Positions 44,011 to 52,906 are shown, numbered from the stretch's first letter. The stretch: DNA of 64,000 bases from Methanocella paludicola SANAE (GCF_000011005.1 NC_013665.1:2085501-2149500), one strand, 5' to 3'. The notes: generated by a model not told the origin, from the sequence alone. A program made the numbers and translations.

Positions 44011-44982
44011 ATGCGCTGTGAAAAAGTCCTGGGTATCGAGGGCACTGCATGGAGCCTGTCGGCTGCCATCGTGGGCTGGGACAAAGTGTACGCGGAGGCA
44101 TCTAACCCGTATATACCGGAGACTGGAGGCATTCACCCCATGGTGGCTGCCCAGCATCATGCCACCCATATCGGAGAGGTCATACGGAAGGTCATCGAAT
44201 CGGGCGAGGAGTTCGACGGCGTTGCCTTTTCTCAGGGTCCGGGATTAGGCCCGTGCTTGCGCACTGTTGCGACTGCAGCCCGGGCGTTGTCCCTCGCGTA
44301 TGATGTGCCTCTGATCGGCGTGAACCACTGCGTTGCCCATATCGAGGTCGGGCGATGGCAGACGGGCTGCAGGGACCCGGTGACACTGTACGTCAGCGGC
44401 GCCAACTCGCAGGTGCTCGCCTTCCGGGCCGGTAGGTACCGCATCTTCGGCGAGACCCTGGATATCGGCATCGGTAATGCTTTAGATAAGTTCGGGCGAT
44501 TCATTGGCCTGCAGCACCCGGGAGGGCCGAAGATAGAGGCGCTGGCCAGGGAAGGCAAGAATTATATTCATATGCCCTACGTGGTCAAGGGCATGGACCT
44601 GTCGTTCTCCGGGATGATGTCGGCGGCCAAGGAAGCCGCCGCCGTCCACCCGAAGGAGGACGTGTGCTTTTCGTTACAGGAGAACGCCTTCGCCATGCTG
44701 GTGGAGGTCACGGAGCGCGCGATGGCCCATACCGGCAAGGACGAGTGTCTTATAGCCGGAGGAGTTGGCGCCAACTCACGCCTCCAGCAGATGCTTGACA
44801 CCATGTGTAAAGCGCGCGGCGCCAAATTCTACGCTCCGCCGAAGAAGTATTTTGGCGACAATGGCTCGATGATAGCCTATACCGGGCTTTTGCAATTAAA
44901 GCACGGCATGACGCTTCCCGTCGAGGATTCGGCGGTGAACCCGTGCTTCAGGCCGGACGAGGTGGACATACCATGGCTGTAG
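44011..44982 (+). CDS. kae1: tRNA N6-threonylcarbamoyltransferase Kae1
   Basis: This 323-residue KEOPS catalytic subunit makes t6A37 in tRNA by transferring threonylcarbamoyl. It is an ASKHA fold: VLGIEGTAWSLSAAIV, then SQGPGLGPCLRTV, the iron/zinc-binding NHCVAHIEVG, SGANSQVLAF, GETLDIGIGNALDKFGR, and AGGVGANSRLQQML with GDNGSMIAYTG. Length is that of a stand-alone Kae1. In many archaea Kae1 and Bud32 are fused. Here they are separate, overlapping by ten bases in different frames. Confidence 0.95.
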   Translation: MRCEKVLGIEGTAWSLSAAIVGWDKVYAEASNPYIPETGGIHPMVAAQHHATHIGEVIRKVIESGEEFDGVAFSQGPGLGPCLRTVATAARALSLAYDVPLIGVNHCVAHIEVGRWQTGCRDPVTLYVSGANSQVLAFRAGRYRIFGETLDIGIGNALDKFGRFIGLQHPGGPKIEALAREGKNYIHMPYVVKGMDLSFSGMMSAAKEAAAVHPKEDVCFSLQENAFAMLVEVTERAMAHTGKDECLIAGGVGANSRLQQMLDTMCKARGAKFYAPPKKYFGDNGSMIAYTGLLQLKHGMTLPVEDSAVNPCFRPDEVDIPWL

Positions 44983-45560
44983 AGAGAAGGGGCGCAGAGG
45001 CGGTCGTGCTCATCGAGGACGATAAGACCATTAAGACCCGGTTAAAAAAGGATTACCGTATTCGTGAACTTGACGAAAGGCTGCGCTCGGAGCGTACCCG
45101 GGCAGAGGCAAAGATCATGTCCGAAGCCCGCAAGCTGGGCATCCCCACGCCCATCATATACGATGTGGGCCGGTTCTCCCTGGTCATGGAGACCATTCAT
45201 GGCACGCCCCTGAAGGACGTCATCGACGTTGATAAGGCCCGCACGGCGGGCATGCTCGTGGGTAAACTGCACTCGGGCGGCATCATCCACGGAGACCTGA
45301 CGACGTCGAACATGCTGGTCAGGGGAGAGAGGATATATCTCATCGACTTCGGGCTGTCCTTCTGGGACGAGATGCTAGAGTCCCGGGGCGTCGATGTTCA
45401 CGTCTTTTACCAGACGCTCGTCAGCTCCCACAAGGATCACGAAAAGCTGATGGCGGCATTTGCCGAAGGTTACTGCTCGACGTTCAAAGGCGCCACTGAG
45501 GTGCTGGAGCGTGTCCGGGAGATCGAGTACCGGGGACGATATAAGACCGAGACCCCTTAA
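44973..45560 (+). CDS. bud32: KEOPS kinase/ATPase Bud32
   Basis: This is 195 residues from ATG 44973, preceded by GGAGGTGG inside kae1. It is a small protein-kinase fold: a Lys in KTRLKKDYR, the characteristic RIRELDERLRSERTRAEAKIMSEARKLGI, HGDLTTSNML (catalytic loop) and LIDFGLS (DFG). It supplies the ATPase activity of the KEOPS complex. It is translationally coupled to kae1 and shares the TAATG junction with the downstream antiporter. Confidence 0.95.
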   Translation: MAVERRGAEAVVLIEDDKTIKTRLKKDYRIRELDERLRSERTRAEAKIMSEARKLGIPTPIIYDVGRFSLVMETIHGTPLKDVIDVDKARTAGMLVGKLHSGGIIHGDLTTSNMLVRGERIYLIDFGLSFWDEMLESRGVDVHVFYQTLVSSHKDHEKLMAAFAEGYCSTFKGATEVLERVREIEYRGRYKTETP

Positions 45561-46492
45561 TGGTCGCCTCTATCATGTTCATCGAGATCACGCTTATCAT
45601 CATCGGCATGGCCCTGCTGGTCAAGGGCGCAGATATCCTCGTGGATAACGCTTCTAATATAGCCGCTGGCATCGGGATCCCCCTGGTCGTCATTGGTCTG
45701 TCCGTCGTGGCCTTTGGCACGTCCCTGCCGGAGCTGATCGTAGGCGTGAGCGCCTCCATCGAGGATGTCGGACAGATCGCGCTGGGGGATGTCATCGGCG
45801 CAAACATCGCTAACATTTGCTTGATCCTTGGCGCCTGCGCCGTCCTCAAGCCCATCAAAATTGAAAGGACCGTAGCATACAGGGATATTATCATTACCAT
45901 ATTCGCCGTGCTGACCTTCTTGATCTTATCCCTCGACGGTTCTCTGGACCTATGGGACGGCGTCATCCTCCTTACGGCGGCTGCGGCATATTTCCTGTAC
46001 GTTTTTCTGCGGGCGGTCGGCGAGCGATATGGAGGCTATACGCCCATACCCGCTAAAGCGAGCGTATCGCAGTTACTCATGCTGGCCATCGGATTGACTA
46101 TGGCATTGGTAGGCGGAAAGCTCGTCGTCGACTCGGCGGCCGGCATCGCCGGCAGCCTGGGCATTTCACCATATATCATCGGCGTTACGCTGGTCGCGAT
46201 AGGCACTACGCTTCCGGAGCTGACGACCGGCGTCATTGCGTCGATAAAAGGCCAGGGAGATTTTGCCATCGGTAATTGCCTCGGCAGCGTTTGCATAAAT
46301 TACTTACTGATCATGGGCATATGCGCGGCTATCAGGCCGATCGGGGAAATACCGGTAAGCGACGTATTCATATCGCTCATCACGTGTATGCTCCTGATGC
46401 CGCTCGTACTCAGAGGGTTCGTGCTGGCCCGATGGGAAGGCATACTTCTTTTAATATTTTATTTTATTTACATCGGGATAAAGATCTTATGA
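45560..46492 (+). CDS. Calcium/sodium antiporter (CaCA family)
   Basis: This 310-residue protein has ten hydrophobic helices and two inverted alpha repeats: VVAFGTSLPELIVGVSASIEDVGQIALGDVIGANIANI and VAIGTTLPELTTGVIASIKGQGDFAIGNCLGSVCINYL. These are the ion-binding motifs of the YrbG/NCX-type family. Its ATG at 45560 overlaps the bud32 stop. A second ATG at 45575 is also possible. Co-transcription with kae1 and bud32 likely reflects position only. Confidence 0.88.
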   Translation: MVASIMFIEITLIIIGMALLVKGADILVDNASNIAAGIGIPLVVIGLSVVAFGTSLPELIVGVSASIEDVGQIALGDVIGANIANICLILGACAVLKPIKIERTVAYRDIIITIFAVLTFLILSLDGSLDLWDGVILLTAAAAYFLYVFLRAVGERYGGYTPIPAKASVSQLLMLAIGLTMALVGGKLVVDSAAGIAGSLGISPYIIGVTLVAIGTTLPELTTGVIASIKGQGDFAIGNCLGSVCINYLLIMGICAAIRPIGEIPVSDVFISLITCMLLMPLVLRGFVLARWEGILLLIFYFIYIGIKIL

Positions 46493-46510
46493 CCGCGCAG
46501 GCCGTACAGG

Positions 46511-47173
46511 CTATTCCAGCCACGCCCTTTTTACGACGATCTTGCCGGAGTCCCGCTTCCACTGTTTTTCATATTCCACGCGTACCCGGCGGCGCATATG
46601 AGGGCCATATGTCACGAAGGACTCGTACTCGCCGCCCTCGCCGGCCACGCTGATGCCGTATTTATCATGCAGGCGGTCCAGCCGGGCCAGGGCTTTATCG
46701 TCCAGGATCTTGCCAAACCACGACTCGTCAAGGCCCTCGGCGTAGCAGCCTGTGATCATGATCTCGAACCCTTCGTCGACCATTTCGTGGACGTAGTCCC
46801 TCTGGGACTTATGCCAGAGAGGAGCGAAGGACTTGATGCCGATGTCCTGGCATATCTGGTCGAGCCTGCGGCGCTGGTACTCGGAGGCCAGCGCACCGGA
46901 TACGATGCCGTCCACCCCGAGGCCCCTGAGCGCCTCTTTGAGCGGGAGAAGCTCCGCCTCGGGCTCCGGTGGAGTTACGACTTCCACAAGCGGGAGGCCA
47001 ATGGATTCCGCGGCCAGCCTCGTCAGCTCGATGGCGGGCACATGGTACATGTATGATTCCGGGGAGGTAGAAAAAACTGTAACGAGACATTCGACATCCC
47101 AGCCGTAGTGTTGAGCGCAAAAGAGGGCGTAGTTCGAGTCCTTGCCACCCGAAAAGAGCGCCGCTATCCTCAT
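46511..47173 (-). CDS. Diphthine-ammonia ligase family protein (Dph6-like)
   Basis: This 220-residue protein has an N-type ATP pyrophosphatase PP-loop, ALFSGGKDSNYAL, and the family motifs VDGIVSGALASEYQRRRLDQIC, FAPLWHKSQ and GISVAGEGGEYESFVT. This is the archaeal ATP-binding domain 4 / Dph6 family that amidates diphthine on elongation factor 2. Its ATG overlaps the stop of the amidohydrolase by four bases. Confidence 0.9.
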   Translation of the reverse strand: MRIAALFSGGKDSNYALFCAQHYGWDVECLVTVFSTSPESYMYHVPAIELTRLAAESIGLPLVEVVTPPEPEAELLPLKEALRGLGVDGIVSGALASEYQRRRLDQICQDIGIKSFAPLWHKSQRDYVHEMVDEGFEIMITGCYAEGLDESWFGKILDDKALARLDRLHDKYGISVAGEGGEYESFVTYGPHMRRRVRVEYEKQWKRDSGKIVVKRAWLE

Positions 47174-48342
47174 TTCAATAGCTCCGCCGATGCGTCCAGG
47201 AAATCTCTTTTGACCTGTTCCTCGTCGAAGGCCAGTATCTCCCCGCCCTTCATAATGATGCGATCGTCCACGATGAGGTCCGTGACATTGCCACCGCTAT
47301 AGACGAGGTTGGATATCAGGTCATGGTGAGGAAGCATGCGGACATCATCAAGGCTTATGAAGGCAAGGTCATTGCTTCCGAGCGTCGCCATGCGCAGCAT
47401 TGTCCGGGCGTTAGCCGCCGTAGCGTCCCAGCGGTGCGATTTTTGTAGCAGGGAGCCGATCTTCATCTCCTCCCGCATATCCAGTGAGTTATTACTTGAA
47501 GCACCGTCGGTGCCCAGGCCTACCGTGACTCCGGCGTCGAGCAGTTCGTGCAGCGGCATCACTCCGCCCGATGCGAGCTTCATGTTCGAGACGGGACAAT
47601 GAATAACGGAAGCCTCCCGGTCGGCAATACGGCGTATCTCCATCTTGGTCAGCCAGGCCGCATGGATGAGCACCGTGTTCTCGGCGAGGAGGCCGATGCT
47701 ATCTAAATATTCAACCGGCCACATGCCGGTCTTCTCGTGGCAGTCCACGCATTCCTTCCGGGTCTCGGAGATGTGGAGGGTAAGCCATACGTTGTATTTG
47801 TCGGCCAGCTCCTTTGCCCTGTACAGCGTCTCCTCGTCGTTGAGGTAGATGGAGTGGGGAGCGACACAGTAGCCCACTCTGCCCGGCTTCATGCTCTTAA
47901 GCTGGCGCTCGGCGATCCGCAGCGCATCCTGCGCATCCTTATAATAAGGCGTCCCGAAGCTCGTGATGGGCGTGCCCAGCGTGGCCCGCAGGCCGGACTT
48001 TTCCACGGCCTTCGCCGTTTCCTCGACGAAGTAGTACATGTCCAGGAAGTTCGAGGTGCCCGTCCGGATCATCTCGACGAGCCCCAGCATGGAGCCCCGG
48101 TAGACCAGCTCCGGCGTAAGACGCCGCTCCGTGGGGAAGATCGTGTTATCCAGCCACTCCTGAAGTTTTTCGCCATCTCCGGCGCCCCTCATTAGTGTCA
48201 TGGCCAGGTGCGTATGGCCGTTGTTAAACGCAGGGAAAGCGAACTTGCCCATAGCGTCGAACTCCTCGTCCGAGTCGCCGTTCCTGAGGTCGCCTTTAAC
48301 GATATTTCGGCCGTCGTAGTATGTCGCGTTGCGTATGAGCAT
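47170..48342 (-). CDS. Amidohydrolase, 5'-deoxyadenosine/SAH deaminase-like
   Basis: This 390-residue TIM-barrel metal hydrolase has NNGHTHLAM, TGTSNFLDMYYF, VAPHSIYL, LTLHISETRKE, VLIHAAW and LGTDGASSNNSLDMREEM, which hold the zinc-binding His and Asp residues. The pattern is that of the MtaD/DadD branch, which deaminates 5-deoxyadenosine, SAH or MTA in methanogens. The protein is shorter than the usual ~430 residues. The N-terminal beta part is compressed, and the usual LGL-GSI-GKKADLV segment after MATLG is missing. It is coupled by ATGA to the Dph6-like gene. Confidence 0.82.
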   Translation of the reverse strand: MLIRNATYYDGRNIVKGDLRNGDSDEEFDAMGKFAFPAFNNGHTHLAMTLMRGAGDGEKLQEWLDNTIFPTERRLTPELVYRGSMLGLVEMIRTGTSNFLDMYYFVEETAKAVEKSGLRATLGTPITSFGTPYYKDAQDALRIAERQLKSMKPGRVGYCVAPHSIYLNDEETLYRAKELADKYNVWLTLHISETRKECVDCHEKTGMWPVEYLDSIGLLAENTVLIHAAWLTKMEIRRIADREASVIHCPVSNMKLASGGVMPLHELLDAGVTVGLGTDGASSNNSLDMREEMKIGSLLQKSHRWDATAANARTMLRMATLGSNDLAFISLDDVRMLPHHDLISNLVYSGGNVTDLIVDDRIIMKGGEILAFDEEQVKRDFLDASAELLK

Positions 48343-48435
48343 GGTGAACCAGCCTGTATGAATTTCTGTATACGTAGCTCATGGCTAATCATTTTTCCGT
48401 GCGGCGGGCAAAAAAGTAGAACAATCGTTCTATGG

Positions 48436-49644
48436 TTAATTCGAGACCGCGGATGCGGCAGGGGCGGCGGGCCTCGAAATGACGGCGTAGAGCAGAGCGT
48501 ATGCAACCAGCCCTGCGGCACAAACGACAAGCGCCAGGGCCAGGCCCAGATAGCCCGCGAGCACGCCGCCGACGACGGGGCCGACCATCATACCAAACGA
48601 CATGGCGATGTTATAGTACGCGTAGACCGAGCCATAGGCATTGCTGCCCCGGCGGTCTACGGCATCCGTCATCTCCTGGGGAGCGGATGACAGCATGACG
48701 GACAGGACCGCACCGAGTACGGCCATAGCGACAGCCTCCAGGATAAATGACGAGGGCAGGGCCAGGGTAGGTAAGGCGATTGCCGTGAGGACCATTCCCG
48801 CGAGGATGACCCGCTTACGGCCGAAAGCGTCCGAGAGCTTATAGGCGACCGGGGCGAAGATCACGCTCGCGAGCGCCAGGATGCCGAAGAGAATCCCGAT
48901 AGCACCGGGTGAAGTGCCCATCTGCATCTGCAGAAAGAGGGGAAGCGTCGGCTCGAGCATCGCGATGACGCCCGACGTGATCAGGATCAGCCCTCCGACG
49001 GTCAGTATTACCGGGTCCTTCAGCATGCTCCGGATGATGCCTTTTTCGGCCGCGACCCGGGCCGGCGGGTCCTTGAGCAGGAATATCCGGGCGATCCCGT
49101 CGATGGCGACCAGGCCGGCCGCCGCCAGGAAGGGCAGATGGTAGCCACCAAGCTCAAAGAGGTAGCCGCCGATGCCCGGCGCGACGAGGGTGCCCACGAA
49201 GCTTCCGGTGATGGCGATGCCCGTCGCCCACTGCCGCCGGTCCGGCGGGAAAAAGTCGGCCAGGAGTGCGAGGCCGGCCGTGTACGTGGCGGCCGCCGAT
49301 ATGCCCTGTAAGGCCCTGGCCACGATCAGTAGTGTAAAATCGTTAGCGTAAGCGAACATCAGTGTCGACAAGAACAGGCCCACCAGGCCAACCACCATCG
49401 GCGCCTTCCTGCCTACACGGTCAGAGATAACGCCGAAGACGGGCGATGCGACGAGCAGCATGAGCGCATAGCTCGCGAACATGATGCCGATCATCTGCTG
49501 GGATGCGCCCAGCCCGGTCGCGTACTGCGGCAGTATCGGCACGATCATCGAGTAGATCGCCATATCCGTGAATATGGCGATCGCGACTACCAGGAGGGCC
49601 ATTTTTGCGTTGCCATCCATTTTGAGTTCTTTAGGTATATCCAT
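48436..49644 (-). CDS. Major facilitator superfamily transporter, probable drug exporter
   Basis: This 402-residue protein has twelve hydrophobic helices. It carries the MFS motif A, GVISDRVGRKAPMVVG, and the antiporter motif C region GPVVGGVLAGYLG near the second half. FTDMAIYSMIVPILPQYA at the N-terminus is typical of 12-helix drug/proton antiporters. GAGGGATA precedes the ATG. A near-palindrome (49662-49675) is 18 bp upstream of the start, and the gene is next to a TetR-type regulator transcribed in the same direction. The substrate is unknown. Confidence 0.88.
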   Translation of the reverse strand: MDIPKELKMDGNAKMALLVVAIAIFTDMAIYSMIVPILPQYATGLGASQQMIGIMFASYALMLLVASPVFGVISDRVGRKAPMVVGLVGLFLSTLMFAYANDFTLLIVARALQGISAAATYTAGLALLADFFPPDRRQWATGIAITGSFVGTLVAPGIGGYLFELGGYHLPFLAAAGLVAIDGIARIFLLKDPPARVAAEKGIIRSMLKDPVILTVGGLILITSGVIAMLEPTLPLFLQMQMGTSPGAIGILFGILALASVIFAPVAYKLSDAFGRKRVILAGMVLTAIALPTLALPSSFILEAVAMAVLGAVLSVMLSSAPQEMTDAVDRRGSNAYGSVYAYYNIAMSFGMMVGPVVGGVLAGYLGLALALVVCAAGLVAYALLYAVISRPAAPAASAVSN

Positions 49645-49661
49645 CGTTTATCCCTCTATAA

Positions 49662-49675
49662 ACATTCATGTATGT
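49662..49675. promoter_or_regulatory. Operator-like near-palindrome upstream of the exporter
   Basis: ACATTCATGTATGT differs by one base from the perfect palindrome at 49746-49759. It lies 18 bp before the exporter start, where a TetR-type repressor would block transcription or initiation. Confidence 0.6.
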
Positions 49676-49745
49676 ATGTAATTATTACAGACGATCTTCT
49701 TCCGTCATTCGAGACTTCGAGGGCCAGGCCCTCAAAAGTTTACAT

Positions 49746-49759
49746 ACATACATGTATGT
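49746..49759. promoter_or_regulatory. Operator-like perfect palindrome between regulator and exporter
   Basis: ACATACATGTATGT is a perfect 14-bp palindrome flanked by more TACATA units (from 49741). It lies just after the regulator stop at 49769 and about 100 bp before the exporter start. Confidence 0.6.
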
Positions 49760-49768
49760 TTATAGTAT

Positions 49769-50404
49769 TTATACCTTGCTCTTCTTGCGGTCCGCAGGGA
49801 CCAGGCCCTTAAGGTAGGCCTGAACGACAGGCCTGGCGTAGGCCTTTATTGAGAACAGGGAGTGGTCCATCATCCACATGACGATCACGCCGTTCATCAG
49901 GCCGATGGCCGTGATGGCGCCGATCTCGGGGTCGATGTCCGGCCGGATCTCGCCGGCCTGCTGGCCCAGCCGGATAAGGTCCGCAAAAGAGTCGATCGAT
50001 GCGCGCTGCAGCCGGAACTTTTCCTTCATGCTGTCCTCGAGCTCGGGCACGACCTCGGTCCGGAGGATCGTTAGCTCCTGAACGGCACGGAAATCGTCGT
50101 CCTCTTCCAGGTACTCCATGAGCCGTATAAGAATACGCTCGAGCGTCTGCAGCGGAGTCCCGCCTTCAGCGACCACGGCCGTGGCGATCTCCTGGGCGCC
50201 CCGGGAACGCTCGTTGATCAGTACTTCGAAAAGCTCGGGCTTGCCGTTCTTGAAGTGCCAGTAGACGGCCCCGCGAGTCACGCCCGCTTCCCGGGCGATA
50301 TCATCAAGAGTCGTCGAAACGTAGCCCTTTTTGCTAAATACCTTGAGCCCGGCGTTCAGAATTTTTTCGCGGGTAGCCTCCGCTTCTTCCTTCGTCTTCC
50401 GCAT
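49769..50404 (-). CDS. TetR/AcrR family transcriptional regulator
   Basis: This 211-residue protein has an N-terminal helix-turn-helix: REKILNAGLKVFSKKGYVSTTLDDIAREAGVTRGAVYWHFKNGKPELF, the classic TetR signature. The C-terminal ligand domain matches the MAATS/AcrR-type (EYLEEDDDFRAVQELTILRTEVVPELE). It most likely represses the exporter downstream and itself, through the palindromes flanking both genes. Confidence 0.92.
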   Translation of the reverse strand: MRKTKEEAEATREKILNAGLKVFSKKGYVSTTLDDIAREAGVTRGAVYWHFKNGKPELFEVLINERSRGAQEIATAVVAEGGTPLQTLERILIRLMEYLEEDDDFRAVQELTILRTEVVPELEDSMKEKFRLQRASIDSFADLIRLGQQAGEIRPDIDPEIGAITAIGLMNGVIVMWMMDHSLFSIKAYARPVVQAYLKGLVPADRKKSKV

Positions 50405-50418
50405 AGTCGTCTAAGAGT

Positions 50419-50438
50419 TATACATACAAATATGTATA
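50419..50438. promoter_or_regulatory. Operator-like palindrome at the regulator promoter
   Basis: TATACATACAAATATGTATA has 8-bp perfect arms around CAAA, with the core wording of the two sites near the exporter. It starts 15 bp upstream of the regulator start codon and would overlap its promoter, consistent with autoregulation. Confidence 0.6.
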
Positions 50439-50451
50439 TAAAATTAGAGGC

Positions 50452-50985
50452 CTACGGCCTGGGCACCATAGTGATGGCCTTCATGGCACAGACGTCCACG
50501 CATACGCCGCAGCCATAGCACTTTTCCCGGTCGACCTTAAGCACTTCGCCGGAGGCGCCCCGGGCGCCGAAGTGGCAGACGCCGGCGCAGATGCCGCAGT
50601 CGATGCAGACCGCCGTATCCGTCAACTCGATCATCTTACCTTTATCGCAGGGCTCGTGGAGCCCCAAAAAGTAGCCGCAGCAGTCATCGCAGCAGAAGCA
50701 GATACCGTCGAGATGCCCTTTCTCGTTCCGGAATGGCCTTGGGACCAGGTGCTTTTCCTTTGCCTCTTGTAAAATAGCGTTAACTTCGTCCCGGGTCGCA
50801 ATATGTTTACCGGAGCCGTCGGCGGCCGTATTCGCGGCGAACTGCAGGCAGACGTCGGCGCGGGAGCGCTTACAGGGGCCCCGGTGCTCGCGACAATTAC
50901 AGTTGGACACCCAAAATTTCTTGTGCCGGCGGACGATCGCCGCCGCCTCATCCGGCGTACAAACGAAGTGGAAAGCACCGCTCAT
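50452..50985 (-). CDS. Multi-Cys 4Fe-4S ferredoxin-domain protein
   Basis: This 177-residue protein has a C-terminal two-cluster ferredoxin (CIDCGICAGVC and CYGCGVCVDVC). The N-terminal part has further Cys-rich clusters: CNCREHRGPCKRS, then CFCCDDCCGYFLG and a Cys before the ferredoxin. Several Cys in CNC...C and CFCC suggest an extra metal centre. Proteins of this layout are common in anaerobes as 4Fe-4S binding proteins of unknown partner. It is cytoplasmic. It starts about 40 bp after the stop of the upstream ACT-domain gene. Confidence 0.8.
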   Translation of the reverse strand: MSGAFHFVCTPDEAAAIVRRHKKFWVSNCNCREHRGPCKRSRADVCLQFAANTAADGSGKHIATRDEVNAILQEAKEKHLVPRPFRNEKGHLDGICFCCDDCCGYFLGLHEPCDKGKMIELTDTAVCIDCGICAGVCHFGARGASGEVLKVDREKCYGCGVCVDVCAMKAITMVPRP

Positions 50986-51027
50986 AAAAAGAAAATATTA
51001 TATCATCATATATGAACCAGTCGCCAG

Positions 51028-51414
51028 TCAGGCCCATATCTTCGGGCTGATGGTATGGCCCGCGGACTCCAGTACGGCCCTGGCCCGGACGAGCTCCTTG
51101 TCCTTGACCATGAAATAGTCCGTATCGTAGGTGGAAAAAACGAAGACGGGGATCTTCGCCTCGGCGAGCGGGGCGGTGAGCGAGGCGATCACTCCGGTCA
51201 CGTTGAACGGTATCGGGCCCTCGACCTGGAAGCACCGCCAGTCCTTATCGCACTTGATACACTCGGGTATCGATTCCTGGGAGCAGACGAAGGAAAGCTC
51301 GTCGTAAGTCCTGGAGATGGAGCAGAACGTGCTCTCTTTCAGCCAGTCCGGTATCGGGGAGCTTTTCTCGAGCCGGCAGACGGCGAATTTACCTTTTAAC
51401 AGTGATAATATCAT
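51028..51414 (-). CDS. ACT-domain protein, CASTOR-like/ACT_7
   Basis: This 128-residue protein reads FAVCRLEKSSPIPDWLKE, ISRTYDELSFVCSQESIP, and PFNVTGVIASLTAPLAEAKIPVFVFSTYDTDYFMVKDKEL. The last is the ACT_7 domain wording found in amino-acid-sensing proteins. Four Cys occur in ECIKCDKDWRC and nearby. Its start overlaps the end of the aminotransferase by 26 bp, implying co-expression. It may sense an amino acid made by that enzyme. Confidence 0.82.
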   Translation of the reverse strand: MILSLLKGKFAVCRLEKSSPIPDWLKESTFCSISRTYDELSFVCSQESIPECIKCDKDWRCFQVEGPIPFNVTGVIASLTAPLAEAKIPVFVFSTYDTDYFMVKDKELVRARAVLESAGHTISPKIWA

Positions 51415-52597
51415 TTTTCTTTTCCTCGAGAAGCATGTTCATTGAGTTCGCGAGCCGCCTTATGCCCTCCTCGATCCGTGCCTCGTCGGAGCTGGAATAG
51501 TTGAGCCGGAGCGTGTTCTGGCCGCTGCCGTCGATGAAGAACGCCTGGCCCGGGACAAAGGCGACCTTGTCCTGTATCGCCATATCGAACAGCTTCATGG
51601 ACGATAAGGCTTCCGGCAGGGTCACCCACAGGAACATGCCGCCTTCGGGCTTCGTATACTGTATGCCTTCGGGGAAGTAGCGCTCGATGGCAGAGACCAT
51701 CGCGTCCCGCTGTACTTTGTACATGCCCTGGATCTTTTTTATGTGCTTTTCAACATCGTTGTCGGCGAGGTACTGGTATACGATGCGCTGCACGAAGTAG
51801 CTCGTGTGCAGGTCGGCCGCCTGCTTGGCGGTTATGAGCTTATCCATGATGTCCCGGGGAGCGTACAGCCACCCGAGCCTCATGCCTGGCGAGACCGTCT
51901 TGGAGAACGTGCCCATAGTGATGACGTCGCTGCCCATGTAGCGCCTCATCGGGGGCAGGTCTTTGCCCATGAACCGTATGTCGCCATACGGGTTGTCCTC
52001 GATGAATACGACGTCGCTGTCCTTGAAGGCGTCCGCGACCTGCTTTCGCTTTTCGTGCGTGTACGTGATGCCCGTCGGGTTCTGGAAGCTGGGCACCGTG
52101 TAGAAGAGCTTCGGGTCTGCCTTGAGCGTATGTTTCAGGGCTTCGATGTCGACGCCGTCCTCCTGAAGCTTTACGTCCGTGAACCGGGGCTCGTACATGC
52201 CGAAGGACTGGATGGCCGCCAGATACGTTGGCCGCTCGACGGCGACGAGGTCGCCTTTGTTCAGGAACACCTTGCCGATGAGGTCGAGACCCTGCTGGGA
52301 GCCCGTCGTGATCAGTATCTCGCTGGCGTCCGCCTTGATGCCGTATTTCGAGTAGCGCTTCGCGATGTATTCCCGAAGCGGCAGATATCCCTCTGTCGTG
52401 CTGTATTGCAGGGCGCTTTCCCCGCTCTCTTTTAGCACCTTGACGGCGGCCGCGGAGACCTCCTCGACCGGGAACGACTTCGGGTTCGGCAGTCCACCTG
52501 CGAAGGAAATAATGGAGGGATCGTCCACTACTTTGAGTATCTCACGAACGAACGAGCGCTGGACGGTGTACATCCTGTTGGCGAATTGCTGTGTCAT
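51389..52597 (-). CDS. PLP-dependent aminotransferase (class I, LysN/2-aminoadipate-like)
   Basis: This 402-residue protein has fold type I features: SFAGGLPNPKSFP, the pyridoxal region ITTGSQQGLDLIG, NPTGITYTHEKRKQ, VFIEDNPYGDIRF with the Asp, TMGTFSKTVSPGMRLGW with the Schiff-base Lys, and LRLNYS with the substrate Arg. This group covers 2-aminoadipate, aromatic and branched-chain aminotransferases. The specific substrate is uncertain. The integrated element begins only 48 bp upstream of the start, so its promoter was affected by the insertion. Confidence 0.9.
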   Translation of the reverse strand: MTQQFANRMYTVQRSFVREILKVVDDPSIISFAGGLPNPKSFPVEEVSAAAVKVLKESGESALQYSTTEGYLPLREYIAKRYSKYGIKADASEILITTGSQQGLDLIGKVFLNKGDLVAVERPTYLAAIQSFGMYEPRFTDVKLQEDGVDIEALKHTLKADPKLFYTVPSFQNPTGITYTHEKRKQVADAFKDSDVVFIEDNPYGDIRFMGKDLPPMRRYMGSDVITMGTFSKTVSPGMRLGWLYAPRDIMDKLITAKQAADLHTSYFVQRIVYQYLADNDVEKHIKKIQGMYKVQRDAMVSAIERYFPEGIQYTKPEGGMFLWVTLPEALSSMKLFDMAIQDKVAFVPGQAFFIDGSGQNTLRLNYSSSDEARIEEGIRRLANSMNMLLEEKKNDIITVKR

Positions 52598-52644
52598 ATC
52601 TTTCCCTCCATATCGATAGCCTCGATTAGTGAAGTCATATTAAG

Positions 52645-52662
52645 CATATTAATCGTGATAAA
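52645..52662 (+). repeat. attL, 18-bp direct repeat
   Basis: CATATTAATCGTGATAAA, exactly repeated at 62564-62581. It lies 48-65 bp upstream of the aminotransferase start and not in a tRNA gene. Confidence 0.85.
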
Positions 52663-52770
52663 ACTATCGCAAAATGGTAGAATGAACCATATTTATTGTC
52701 AGTTAGCTTCAGTAATGGTTTTAAATTTAATCTTAACCAAAACGATACTAAAGTAAAAATCGCTGTGCTG

Positions 52771-52902
52771 TTATTTAATTTTCTCTATGGTGACCTTGAT
52801 ATAGTCGCCTCTCTTTATTTCTTCTTTCTCGATAGCATCTTTGTCTAACGTGATACGTCTTAGTTTATCATCTGTGAATTTCACAGCGAAGGTTGTGGCC
52901 AT
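52771..52902 (-). CDS. AbrB-like small DNA-binding protein
   Basis: This 43-residue protein, MATTFAVKFTDDKLRRITLDK and then EEIKRGDYIKVTIEKIK, has the RRITLDK...GDYIKV pattern of swapped-hairpin AbrB regulators, frequent in archaea and their viruses. It diverges from the rightward genes and faces a set of TATCCTA repeats just upstream of its start. It probably represses both promoters, and may act as the element's maintenance repressor. Confidence 0.65.
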   Translation of the reverse strand: MATTFAVKFTDDKLRRITLDKDAIEKEEIKRGDYIKVTIEKIK

Positions 52903-52906
52903 ACAT

